Assembly: GCA_944391545.1 (NCBI GenBank)
Contig: CALXTZ010000016.1
Coordinates: 1-17,580 of the forward strand
Length of the DNA: 17,580 nucleotides
Origin: an uncultured Alphaproteobacteria bacterium
Lineage (GTDB): Bacteria > Pseudomonadota > Alphaproteobacteria > CAAHEQ01 > UBA3637
Reading direction: 5' to 3'
In this document: piece after piece, positions 7,040 to 14,920 of the stretch
How the letters are laid out: each line of letters begins with the position of its first letter
How positions within the stretch are numbered: position 1 is the first letter of the stretch
Notes under the pieces: model-generated
Told to the model about the DNA's origin: nothing
Database searches by the model: none
Seen by the model: the letters and a program-made list of their open reading frames with translations, nothing else
Position numbers and translations under genes: made by a program

Positions 7040-9250
7040 TTATTTTTTCTTTCTTTTAAGAAGGATGGTGCCAAGCGGCGGTAAAGTCAAATCCAATGCG
7101 TATTTTTTAAAATTCCATCCCGGTTCGCGCGTTTTTAAGTCTCCTTTGTTCAACACGTCGCTGCCGCCGTATTTTAAGTTGTCCGAATTGAATATTTCTT
7201 CATATGTGCCGCTTTGCGCCACGCCGACCAAATAATGATGCAAAACCGTCGGCGTAAAATTGCATACGACAACGATAAAGTCATCGGGATCTTTGGCTTT
7301 TCGAATATAGCTGATGACGCTGTGTTCAACATCCGATCCGTCAATCCATTCAAATCCGTTTTCGTCAAAATCAACTTCATAAAGAGCCGGTTGTGATGTG
7401 TGCAGATGATTTAAATCTTTGACCAGATCTTGTATGCCTTTGTGTTCCGGATATTGCAACAAATGCCACCCCAGACTTTGATCATATTTCCATTCCCATC
7501 CTTGCGCAAACTCATTACCCATGAACAACAGCTTTTTGCCGGGATGTGTGTACATGAATGTGTAATAAGCCCGCAAATTGGCAAATTTTTGCCATCTGTC
7601 GCCGGGCATTTTGTCAATCATCGGGCCTTTACCGTGAACGATTTCGTCATGAGACAACGGCAAAACAAAATTTTCCGTAAACGCGTACATCAGGCTGAAC
7701 GTCATCTCGCTTTGATGATATTTTCGATAAATCGGATCTCGGCGCATGTACTGAAGCGAATCATTCATCCATCCCATGTTCCATTTAAACGAAAAACCCA
7801 ACCCGCCCAAGTATGTCGGCCTGGAAACCATCGGCCACGAGGTTGATTCTTCGGCAAAAGTCATGGCACCGCTTTGCTCCCCGTACACCCATTCGTTTAA
7901 ACGGCGTAAAAAGTAAATGGCTTCAATGTTTTCATGACCGCCGTATTGGTTCGGAATCCATTCGCCGTTTCTTCGGCCGTAGTCAAGGTAAAGCATGGAT
8001 GCGACGGCATCGACGCGCAATCCGTCAATATGATATTCTTTCAGCCAAAACAAAGCGTTAGCCAACAAGAAATTAGCGACTTCATTGCGGCCGTAATTGT
8101 AAATTTTGGTTCCCCATTCTTTTTGTTCGCCTTTGCGCGTGTCTGCGTGTTCGTAAAGCGCTGTGCCGTCAAAATAAGACAAGCCGTAATCGTCTTTCGG
8201 GAAATGAGCCGGAACCCAATCCATAATCACACCAATTCCGGCCTGATGCAGGCAGTCGATTAAAAATTTGAAGTCGTCCGGAGAACCGTATCGGGACGTT
8301 GGTGCGTAAAGTCCGAGAGTTTGGTATCCCCATGATCCGTCGAACGGATGTTCTGATACCGGCAAAAATTCTACATGCGTAAAGCCCATTTCTTTGACGT
8401 ATTCTGGTAATTCTTTGGCCAATTCGCGATACGTTAAAAATCGGTTGTTTTCCAAAGAATTGCGTCGCCAAGAACCCAAATGAACTTCATAAATGGATAA
8501 TGGCTTGTGTAACGGATCCGCTTCGTTTTTGCGCTTTTCCATCCAAATTGAATCCGACCAGACGTATCGATTCGGGTTGTAAACGATGGATGCCGTATTC
8601 GGCCGCAGTTCCGAATAAAAACCGACCGGATCGGATTTCAAAGGGAGAACCTGGTTTTTGGAATCCAAAATTTCGTATTTATAATATTCGCCTTCGACTA
8701 AACCGGGAATAAAAAGCTCCCAAATACCGGTTGATTCCCGACGGCGCATCATATGTCGGCGTCCATCCCATGTGTTGAAATTGCCGATGACGCTGACTCG
8801 TTTGGCATTCGGTGCCCAAACAGCGAAAAAGACACCGTTGACACCATCTACGGTCATTAAATGTGCGCCGAGTTTGTCATATAGATTTTTATGAGTGCCC
8901 TCATTCAACAGGTGTAAATCAAAATCGCTTAAAACCGGCGGGAAACGATACACGTCATAAGTCGTGTAAGAAGATCCGTTGCTGAATAAAATGCGGAGTT
9001 TGTATTTGAAAAAGTTTTTTTCATGCGGCAAATTTAATTGAAATAAGCCGTAATCATGAATCCGTTGCATGCGGCCGATTTCCCTTTTTTCATCATCGGA
9101 AATGACAAAAATATCCTGTGCTTGCGGATAACAAACGCGAATGAATAAGCCGCCTTTATCCGATTCGTGCATACCCAACACATCAAAAGGATTTGTAATG
9201 CCGTATGTCATCATATGATGCATGTATTGCGGTGACAGCGTGCTTTTCAT
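7040..9250 (-). CDS. glgB: 1,4-alpha-glucan branching enzyme GlgB
   Basis: GlgB makes alpha-1,6 branches by transferring alpha-1,4 glucan segments. The 736 residues match the long proteobacterial type with an extra N-terminal beta domain (N1, about 15-110) before the CBM48 domain (about 125-225, FFAVWAPNAKRVSVIGNFN). GH13 signatures are DWVPAHF (344-350), GLRVDAVASML with nucleophile Asp414, FAEEST with Glu467, and PLSHDEIVHGKG with Asp535; all catalytic residues are present. A GGGGAGA SD precedes the ATG. The 145 bases upstream (9251-9395) are AT-rich with no gene or clear terminator, so read-through from metK or a local promoter are both possible. No synthase, pyrophosphorylase or phosphorylase gene of the pathway is in this window. 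Confidence 0.96.
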   Translation of the reverse strand: MKSTLSPQYMHHMMTYGITNPFDVLGMHESDKGGLFIRVCYPQAQDIFVISDDEKREIGRMQRIHDYGLFQLNLPHEKNFFKYKLRILFSNGSSYTTYDVYRFPPVLSDFDLHLLNEGTHKNLYDKLGAHLMTVDGVNGVFFAVWAPNAKRVSVIGNFNTWDGRRHMMRRRESTGIWELFIPGLVEGEYYKYEILDSKNQVLPLKSDPVGFYSELRPNTASIVYNPNRYVWSDSIWMEKRKNEADPLHKPLSIYEVHLGSWRRNSLENNRFLTYRELAKELPEYVKEMGFTHVEFLPVSEHPFDGSWGYQTLGLYAPTSRYGSPDDFKFLIDCLHQAGIGVIMDWVPAHFPKDDYGLSYFDGTALYEHADTRKGEQKEWGTKIYNYGRNEVANFLLANALFWLKEYHIDGLRVDAVASMLYLDYGRRNGEWIPNQYGGHENIEAIYFLRRLNEWVYGEQSGAMTFAEESTSWPMVSRPTYLGGLGFSFKWNMGWMNDSLQYMRRDPIYRKYHQSEMTFSLMYAFTENFVLPLSHDEIVHGKGPMIDKMPGDRWQKFANLRAYYTFMYTHPGKKLLFMGNEFAQGWEWKYDQSLGWHLLQYPEHKGIQDLVKDLNHLHTSQPALYEVDFDENGFEWIDGSDVEHSVISYIRKAKDPDDFIVVVCNFTPTVLHHYLVGVAQSGTYEEIFNSDNLKYGGSDVLNKGDLKTREPGWNFKKYALDLTLPPLGTILLKRKKK

Positions 9251-9395
9251 TCGATTCTCCCCGTTATTTCTCTTTTCTTTATAACATTGCCGAGCGGGAA
9301 ATGAAAGTGAAAAAAGAATAAATCTTTTTTAAGGAAGTGTGTACAAAAGAACATACGTTTTGTATTAAACAAAGCGATTACCTGGTGCGGTTGTA

Positions 9396-10547
9396 TCAAA
9401 TTGATTTTTGAAACAAGGCGGTTAAGTCCGTTTTTTCCCACGAAAAAGTACCGTCAGGCTGCGGTGTTCGTCCAAAATGTCCGTAAGCCGCCGTCGGCAG
9501 GAAAATCGGTTTGTTCAGGTTCAATGCTTCGCGCATGCCTTTGGGTGTCAAATCGATTTCTTTTTCTATCAACCGGGTCAGTTGTTCGTCCGGTATTTTT
9601 CCCGTCCCCGACGTATTGACATAAACGGAAAGCGGGTGCGCAACGCCGATGGCATAGGATAATTGAATCAGACATTTGTCCGCTAATCCGGCGGCAACGA
9701 TATTCTTTGCGATATACCGCGCCATGTAAGCAGCCGTTCGATCGACTTTGGTTGCATCTTTACCCGAAAAAGCACCGCCGCCGTGCGGTGCAGCACCACC
9801 ATAGGTATCCACGATGATTTTGCGACCCGTTAAACCGGTATCCCCTTCCGGCCCACCGATGACAAATCGACCTGTCGGATTGATGAAAATTTTGTTTTCC
9901 GGACAAAGCAAGGAGCGCGGAATCGTTTCCGTTATTGTTTGAATCACCATTTCGCGAACGGTTTCAACGGGGGTATCGGAAGCGTGTTGTGTCGATACAA
10001 CCATGTTGTCAACGGCAACCGGTTTGTCATTTTCATATAAAAAGGTTATTTGACTTTTGGCATCCGGTTCCAATCCCTTTAAAAGGCCGATGTGTCGTTT
10101 GTGCGCCAAGTTTTTCAAAAGCAGGTGGGCGTAAAAAATCGGCGCCGGCATGAAATGGGTATCCGGGCATTCGTTTGTCGCATATCCGAACATGATGCCT
10201 TGATCACCGGCACCGTCTCTGTCAACGCCTAAAGCAATGTCGGCACTTTGCGTATGCAGATAATTTTCAATTTGAACCGTTCGGCTGTTAAATCCCGGTT
10301 GTTCATATCCGATGTTTTGAATAACACGGCGGACGGCTTGTTCGATTTCGTCGGGTGAGACGATTGCTTGAACGCGTGTTTCGCCGGCTAAAACAACACG
10401 GTCGGTCGTCGCCATGGCTTCAACGGCAACGCGGGCGTACGGGTCTTTATCCAGCATTAAGTCCAAAACAGCATCTGAAATTTGATCGCAGACTTTGTCC
10501 GGATGGCCTTCGGAAACAGATTCGGACGTAAATAAATAACGACTCAT
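9396..10547 (-). CDS. metK: S-adenosylmethionine synthetase
   Basis: MetK makes SAM from methionine and ATP in the cytoplasm. The 383 residues match the family length. Both family signatures are present: GAGDQGIMFGYA (112-123) and GGGAFSGKDATKVDRT (256-271, containing the P-loop-like ATP site). The N-terminal FTSESVSEGHPDK motif, with the ATP-binding His15, is intact. SD AAAAGGAG lies 4-5 bases before the ATG. The upstream gap shared with the divergent GT10 gene is 87 bases. I saw no SAM riboswitch in it; there is no room for a class I element and no recognisable SAM-II core. Confidence 0.97.
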   Translation of the reverse strand: MSRYLFTSESVSEGHPDKVCDQISDAVLDLMLDKDPYARVAVEAMATTDRVVLAGETRVQAIVSPDEIEQAVRRVIQNIGYEQPGFNSRTVQIENYLHTQSADIALGVDRDGAGDQGIMFGYATNECPDTHFMPAPIFYAHLLLKNLAHKRHIGLLKGLEPDAKSQITFLYENDKPVAVDNMVVSTQHASDTPVETVREMVIQTITETIPRSLLCPENKIFINPTGRFVIGGPEGDTGLTGRKIIVDTYGGAAPHGGGAFSGKDATKVDRTAAYMARYIAKNIVAAGLADKCLIQLSYAIGVAHPLSVYVNTSGTGKIPDEQLTRLIEKEIDLTPKGMREALNLNKPIFLPTAAYGHFGRTPQPDGTFSWEKTDLTALFQKSI

Positions 10548-10583
10548 TTTTTCTCCTTTTTTTCTAATCTTACCCTAATTTGC

Positions 10584-10612
10584 TTGATCAGATCCAGCTT
10601 TTTTTGTATGAT
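10584..10612 (+). promoter_or_regulatory. Sigma-70-type promoter for the GT10 gene
   Basis: TTGATC (10584-10589) and TATGAT (10607-10612) are separated by 17 bases, close to the -35/-10 consensus with ideal spacing. The gene starts 23 bases after the -10. Read by eye only. Confidence 0.5.
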
Positions 10613-10634
10613 GCTCTTTTAAAGGGAAAAACAG

Positions 10635-11558
10635 ATGAGCATTGCACGAAAAATTCGGCGATTTCAAAGCACGTACAGAGGTATTCCGATCCTCGGCATC
10701 AAGCATTATAACTGGTGGGTGAGCACGGATACCGAAGGATGGTTTGCCCGCTTTTTAACAGCGCGGCTGGGACAAGAAGCGGCGCAGCGGTTCAGTCTTG
10801 TTTCCGTCTTCGGAAAACGGCGGACGTTTTGGTTTAACCGTCGGGAGAAAAAGATTTTTTATACCGGTGAAAATGTCAAAAGATATCCGGATTATGCGGA
10901 TCATGCTTTGCCGTACACGGTTTTGTCTTTGGGATTTGATTATTTGGATCATCCGAAATATATTCGATTTCCTTTGTGGATTGCGTATCTGTTCAACGGA
11001 ACGGAAACGTTGGAAGAGCTGCATCAAAAAGTGGATGCTTTGAACCGGGCGCGGTATAAAAAAACGGATTTTGCCAGCTTAATCGCGCGTCATGAAGGGG
11101 ATACGGGACTGCGTCTGGAACTGTTTAACGCGCTTAATCCGATTGCGCCGGTTGCCTGTGCCGGCTCGTTTTGCCATAACGATGACCGATTGTGGCAGAC
11201 GTTTCATAATCAAAAGATTCAATATCTGCGCCGGTTTCAATTTTCCATCTGTCCGGAAAACAGCAACAGTCCGGGATATGTCACGGAAAAAGCTTTCGAG
11301 GCGTTCATGGCACGTTCCATCCCGATTTACTGGGGATCGGACAACACTGTCGAGCCGGGTTTGGTTAATCAGGATGCTATCTTGTTTTGGAATCAAGGCG
11401 GTGACAATTCCAAAGTTTTAGAAATCGTTTCGGATTTGCACACGCATCCGAAGCACTACGATGAATTTATTGCGCAACCGCCGCTGTTGCCGGCTTTGGC
11501 CGATTATGTGTTTGACAGGTATCGGAAAGTCGAAAATCATTTGAAAAGTTTGCTTTAA
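10635..11558 (+). CDS. Glycosyltransferase family 10 (fucosyltransferase-like)
   Basis: A 307-residue protein with the hallmark GT10 (alpha-1,3/4-fucosyltransferase) block at residues 201-234: an FSICPENS core, then GYVTEKAFEAF and RSIPIYWGS. This block forms the GDP-sugar donor site in characterised members. KIFYTGENV (73-81) is the usual upstream GT10 motif. By family it would transfer fucose or a related deoxyhexose from a GDP donor onto GlcNAc-type acceptors of lipopolysaccharide or capsule; the actual sugar cannot be read from sequence. No transmembrane segment is apparent, so it probably acts on the cytoplasmic face. It starts the glycan block, and AAAGGG lies just upstream of the ATG. 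Its stop codon is directly followed by the structured RNA element. Confidence 0.9.
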   Translation: MSIARKIRRFQSTYRGIPILGIKHYNWWVSTDTEGWFARFLTARLGQEAAQRFSLVSVFGKRRTFWFNRREKKIFYTGENVKRYPDYADHALPYTVLSLGFDYLDHPKYIRFPLWIAYLFNGTETLEELHQKVDALNRARYKKTDFASLIARHEGDTGLRLELFNALNPIAPVACAGSFCHNDDRLWQTFHNQKIQYLRRFQFSICPENSNSPGYVTEKAFEAFMARSIPIYWGSDNTVEPGLVNQDAILFWNQGGDNSKVLEIVSDLHTHPKHYDEFIAQPPLLPALADYVFDRYRKVENHLKSLL

Positions 11559-11564
11559 AAAGCT

Positions 11565-11840
11565 TGCATTTGTGTCGGATCTTCTTTATCCTGAACATGT
11601 GCCGACAGGCATGGAGTCTGAACAGCTCCCAGAATATGCGGTGTTAGGATATAACATCGAAAGTTGAGATTGCTTTTCGCAAATCTCGGCATATATCCCC
11701 GATTACGTTTCGTGGTCGGGGGGCTTGCGCGATGTCCAGAAGGTAACTTTAAAAGCGTGAGGGTCATTTCATATTCTATGACTGTTCAACTCCCCGACCG
11801 CCTCGTCTGAAGGCGGTTCATTGAACAAAAGGAGAATATG
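11565..11840 (+). ncRNA. Structured RNA, HEARO/omega-RNA-like, without iscB
   Basis: A dense set of helices, all checked base by base: TGTCGG/CCGACA (11573-11578, 11602-11607); GGAG-CT/AG-CTCC (11613-11629); ATATGC/GCATAT (11634-11639, 11689-11694), which encloses two hairpins to form a three-way junction, CGGTGTTA/TAACATCG (11639-11659) and GAGATTGC/GCAAATCTC (11666-11687); CCCCGATTACG-TTT-CGTGGTCGGGG (11697-11721); and a nested 3' stem CATATTCT, TGTTCAA, ACCGCCT / AGGCGGT, TTGAACA, AGAATATG (11770-11840). AAAGTT (11660-11665) can pair with AACTTT (11745-11750) as a pseudoknot. The layout (5' hairpin, GACAGGC, junction with pseudoknot, 3' hairpin ending at AACAAAAGGAG) matches my memory of HEARO/omega RNA preceding iscB. 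Structure is well supported; the family name is tentative. The strand is chosen from the 3' SD-like end. Confidence 0.55.
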
Positions 11841-11957
11841 ATATGAAAATAAATTATAACATCGTATGTACACCCCCTTGCCAAACACAAAATTATGTAT
11901 TAAAGGTTGTTTATAAATTTTTAAACACATCTAAAAGTATATAATCGGAGGCAAGGC
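11841..11957 (+). other. AT-rich segment between the structured RNA and the first GT-B gene
   Basis: It holds the tiny ORF, a C-rich patch (ACACCCCCTTGCC, 11870-11882) and a small hairpin TGTTTA/TAAACA (11908-11913, 11922-11927). IS200/IS605 ends carry subterminal hairpins, so this could be the right end of a non-autonomous element; that is a guess. GGAGG at 11947-11951 is the SD of the next gene. Confidence 0.3.
11843..11944 (+). CDS. Possible 33-residue peptide after the structured RNA
   Basis: An ATG with AAAAGGAG (11828-11835) seven bases upstream opens a 33-codon frame ending at TAA 11942-11944. The peptide (MKINYNIVCT start, two Cys, Lys/Asn/Tyr-rich) resembles nothing I recognise and does not match the IscB N-terminus. 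The SD lies in the 3' arm of the preceding hairpin. It may be a remnant start of a lost ORF, a leader peptide, or no gene at all. Confidence 0.2.
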   Translation: MKINYNIVCTPPCQTQNYVLKVVYKFLNTSKSI

Positions 11958-13010
11958 ATGAAAACAATTTTGCACATCGGGCAATTTAATCAATTAAAAT
12001 TAAAACGCTGTTTTATGAACCAGATTGCCCCTAAAATTTCCAACGGATTAACCCGCAACGGCTATAATGTTTTAAATTATAACGACCGGGATTTGCTGCG
12101 GTATTTCAGCTTTGTTTTTTGCAAACAAATCGGCTTGTGGCGATTAAATCGACATTTGGTGGATTACTGTTTGAAAACATTGCCGGATGCGATTATTTTA
12201 GGTCACGCGGATACGATTTATCCCAAGACGTTGGCTAAAATCAAAGAATTGCTGCCGGATATTCGCATTTTACAATACAATGTGGATTGGATTTTACCCG
12301 AATGCGAGCAGGGGAATATTGACAGAATAGCCTCTAAATTGGACGTGGTGGACATTACGCTTGTAACGACCGGAGATGAAAAGCTTTTGAAACAATTTAA
12401 ACGGCCGGGCAATATTGTCGGATTCTTGCCTAATCCGACGGATGAATCGATTGAAAGCATGAATATGTTTGAACAGGCGCATCCGACGGCGGACGTTTAC
12501 TACTGCGCCGGCAACGGCACGCGGCAGTTCGGAGACCGGGAAATCCCGGCGAAAGAAGTTGTTTCCTATCTTCGACGCAAACTGCCTGGGTTGAAATTAT
12601 TTTTTGCCGGGATGAGCGCCGAAACGCGTTTGAACGGGGCGTGTTACCAAAAATCATTTGCTTTTTCGGGGATGGGGCTGAATATCAGCCGGCGCAACGA
12701 CGTGTATCTTTATTCATCCGACAGAATAGCGCACATGATGGGAAACGGGCTTTTGTGTTTTATGGATAAACGCACCGGATTTGATCGATTGTTCAATGCG
12801 GATGAAGTCGTCTTTTATGAAAATCCGGAAGATTTGTGCACAAAGATTCAATACTATGCGAATCATCCGCAGGAACGACAGGCCATTGCCAAAAAAGGAT
12901 GTTTGAAATATCGCCGAGATTTTAATGAACGGATTGTCGCCAAGTATATGACGGATTTGTTGTTTCATACATTTGATGCCAACATGTATCCTTTTCCGAC
13001 GGTGGTGTAA
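11958..13010 (+). CDS. Glycosyltransferase, group 1-like (GT-B), copy A
   Basis: A 350-residue protein whose C-terminal part (about 225-340) fits the group-1-like transferase domain (PF13524 type): NDVYLYSSDRIAHMMGNG, then FYENPEDL and a helical tail with HPQERQAIAKKG. This half normally binds the nucleotide-sugar donor. The N-terminal half (1-215) is a Rossmann-like acceptor domain with LHIGQF, NYNDRDL and YNVDW. A paralogue lies at 15597-16676, with the same motifs end to end (roughly 40% identity by eye). Donor and acceptor sugars are unknown; surface polysaccharide or LPS assembly is inferred from the neighbours. SD GGAGG lies 6 bases before the ATG. The GT2 start codon follows its stop with no gap. 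Confidence 0.8.
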   Translation: MKTILHIGQFNQLKLKRCFMNQIAPKISNGLTRNGYNVLNYNDRDLLRYFSFVFCKQIGLWRLNRHLVDYCLKTLPDAIILGHADTIYPKTLAKIKELLPDIRILQYNVDWILPECEQGNIDRIASKLDVVDITLVTTGDEKLLKQFKRPGNIVGFLPNPTDESIESMNMFEQAHPTADVYYCAGNGTRQFGDREIPAKEVVSYLRRKLPGLKLFFAGMSAETRLNGACYQKSFAFSGMGLNISRRNDVYLYSSDRIAHMMGNGLLCFMDKRTGFDRLFNADEVVFYENPEDLCTKIQYYANHPQERQAIAKKGCLKYRRDFNERIVAKYMTDLLFHTFDANMYPFPTVV

Positions 13011-13796
13011 ATGAAGCTGTCTGTTTATATTGTTACTTTGAACGAAGCAGCGCGGCTGCCTCGGACCATCAAAGCCGCATCAGCGGTGGCGGATGACATC
13101 GTTGTGGTTGACAGCGGCAGTACGGACGGGACGGTCGAAGCGGCTGAACGTTTGGGCGCACGTGTGATTTTTCATGCTTGGAAAAACATTTCTTCGCAAA
13201 AACAATTTGCTCAAAATCAATGTCTGTATGATTGGGTTTTGTCGTTGGATGCGGATGAAGTGTTAAGCCCGGATTTAATCGCGGAAATCAACCGCATCAA
13301 AGCCGATCCGGTTCATCAGGCTTATAGAGTGCGCATCGGAGACATGTTTCCGGGATTTAAAAAACCGCGTCGATTGGCTCAAAAATACAATTTGGTTCGC
13401 CTTTATGACCGGCGGTTATCAACGATGCCGGATGATTTAACGCACGATCGTGTTCGTGTGGGAAAAAATGTTTCCGTCGGGCAATTAAAAGGCCTTATTC
13501 ATCATTATTCGTATTTGTCGCTTCACCAAACATGGGTTAAGTATAATTTGTATACGGATGAATTGGTTAAAACGGCTTTGGTTAAGGGCAAAAAGTACTC
13601 TCGGGTCAGGCTTGTGACGGAATTTCCGCGCCAGTTTTTTATTTATTACATTGTTCGGCGTCAAATTTTTAACGGTTTGTGGGGGCTTGTGATGGCAACA
13701 ACGTTGGCTTATTTTCGGTTCTTGAAAATAGCCAAATACTTTGAAGCCAAACAAGGCCTAACGTTTCGAGACAACACGTTGGATGAGTTCGTCTAA
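13011..13796 (+). CDS. Glycosyltransferase family 2, WaaE/KdtX-like
   Basis: A 261-residue GT-A enzyme. VYIVTLNEAARL opens the fold, VDSGSTDGT (34-42) binds the nucleotide, and SLDADEVLSP carries the DXD-type metal site at Asp80-Ala-Asp82. The order NEA..LP, VDSGSTD, W...QK..A, DWVLSLDADE is typical of the LPS-core WaaE/KdtX group, which adds a hexose to the inner core; that specific role is inferred. The C-terminal part (about 200-240) is hydrophobic and aromatic with basic residues, consistent with membrane association. The ATG directly abuts the stop of GT-B copy A and lacks a strong SD, suggesting translational coupling. Its last 39 bases overlap the convergent GT4 gene. Confidence 0.88.
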   Translation: MKLSVYIVTLNEAARLPRTIKAASAVADDIVVVDSGSTDGTVEAAERLGARVIFHAWKNISSQKQFAQNQCLYDWVLSLDADEVLSPDLIAEINRIKADPVHQAYRVRIGDMFPGFKKPRRLAQKYNLVRLYDRRLSTMPDDLTHDRVRVGKNVSVGQLKGLIHHYSYLSLHQTWVKYNLYTDELVKTALVKGKKYSRVRLVTEFPRQFFIYYIVRRQIFNGLWGLVMATTLAYFRFLKIAKYFEAKQGLTFRDNTLDEFV

Positions 13797-14795
13797 TGAT
13801 CGGCAAAACGACGGGAACGCATAAGACTTTTCGACGGCTTCCCGTCCCTTTTGTCCCATTTTAAGCGCTTTTTGCGGATCTTTTAACATTTCTTCAAGGG
13901 CATCCGCCATTTTGTCCACAACATCAATCGGGCAAATAAGGCCGGAAATGCCGTGCTCTATCATTTCTTTGGGACCGGCGCAATCCGTTGAGACAACCGG
14001 GCAGGATCGCACCATTGCTTCCAACACAACGGTACCGAACGGTTCGGTTCGTGATGACAAACAGAAAATATCGATTTTATCGTAAAAGTCTTCTTTGTCC
14101 TTAATCCATCCGATGAAAGAAACAATGTTATCCAGCCCTAATTCATGGCGCAAAGCCGTTAAGTTTTCTTTTTCCGGGCCGTCGCCGCCGATAATCAGTT
14201 GAAATGTTACCCCGCGCTCTTTTAAAACTTTGGCAGCGCGCAGCAACGTATCATAAGCTTTGTTGATATGCAGTCGGCTCATGGCGCCGATGACCGGCAC
14301 GTCATGAAAACGAGGCGTGCGTTTAGGCGTCAAAGGCACCGTGTTGGGCAGATAAAAGACCTCTTTACCGGTGATTTTCGCTTGTTCTTTTTGCCAATAA
14401 CGCGTCGTCGCGATGGAATAATCCATGATCGGCAAATGCTTACAATCAAAGTTATGCGCTTTCCCGACAAGCGGTGCCGGACTTTTCAACACATGTCTGA
14501 TAACGGGGTACCGCGCCAGCCGCATCACGCGATTGCCGTGTAAAAAGACGATATCGGGTTTAATCCGGCGCAATAACCGAGCGATTTTCAGCGCATTTAA
14601 AGGATTCAAAACAGACCGGCTTTTCATCAAATGCACGTGCACGCCCAAAGCCAGCAATTCGGGCAGATAGGGCGAATCCGCCATGTACAGCGCATGGACT
14701 TCGTGACCGTTTTGAACCAGCGCTTTGATATAGGTGACGGACATTTGTTCCATGCCTCCCATGCCGGAGGCGAGCATTGCATTTAAAACAATCAT
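13758..14795 (-). CDS. Glycosyltransferase family 4
   Basis: A 345-residue GT-B retaining glycosyltransferase. The glycine-rich N-terminal loop GMGGMEQM (11-18), IGAMSRLHINKAYDTLL (169-185), IIGGDGPE (201-208) and the E-X7-E motif EPFGTVVLE (Glu251, Glu259) are all canonical for GT4. It probably transfers a hexose from a nucleotide donor to a lipid-linked or LPS-core acceptor at the inner membrane; the sugar is not predictable. AAAAGGAA lies about 9 bases before the ATG. It is transcribed against the rest of the block, and its 3' end overlaps the GT2 gene by 39 bases. Confidence 0.92.
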   Translation of the reverse strand: MIVLNAMLASGMGGMEQMSVTYIKALVQNGHEVHALYMADSPYLPELLALGVHVHLMKSRSVLNPLNALKIARLLRRIKPDIVFLHGNRVMRLARYPVIRHVLKSPAPLVGKAHNFDCKHLPIMDYSIATTRYWQKEQAKITGKEVFYLPNTVPLTPKRTPRFHDVPVIGAMSRLHINKAYDTLLRAAKVLKERGVTFQLIIGGDGPEKENLTALRHELGLDNIVSFIGWIKDKEDFYDKIDIFCLSSRTEPFGTVVLEAMVRSCPVVSTDCAGPKEMIEHGISGLICPIDVVDKMADALEEMLKDPQKALKMGQKGREAVEKSYAFPSFCRSLDELIQRVVSKR

Positions 14796-14920
14796 TTTGA
14801 ATTCCTTTTGGTTATGGGTGTATGATAAAAGGCGCTTGTTTTAAAGTCAAGCCGGATATTTTTCTGCTTGAAACAAAAGGCTTTTCGGTATAGGGTTGTA
14901 AATCAAGCAAAGGAATGAAT

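Noticed and set aside
10548..10634. SAM riboswitch upstream of metK
   Set aside because: Only 87 bases, shared with a divergent promoter, with no recognisable SAM-I or SAM-II core.
11555..11767. 70-codon frame on the minus strand across the structured RNA
   Set aside because: It has no SD and lies over the base-paired RNA; probably a chance or RNA-shadow frame.
11565..11840. tmRNA, RNase P RNA, SRP RNA or 6S RNA as the identity of the structured element
   Set aside because: I see no RNase P P4 core, no SRP GGAAG tetraloop block, no tmRNA tag or T-arm and acceptor, and no 6S-like single long rod. A 6S-like reading on the minus strand fits the helices less well.
11651..11864. Direct repeat ATAACATCG at 11651-11659 and 11856-11864
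   Set aside because: Nine bases is too short to be a convincing target-site duplication, and the first copy is part of a hairpin inside the RNA.
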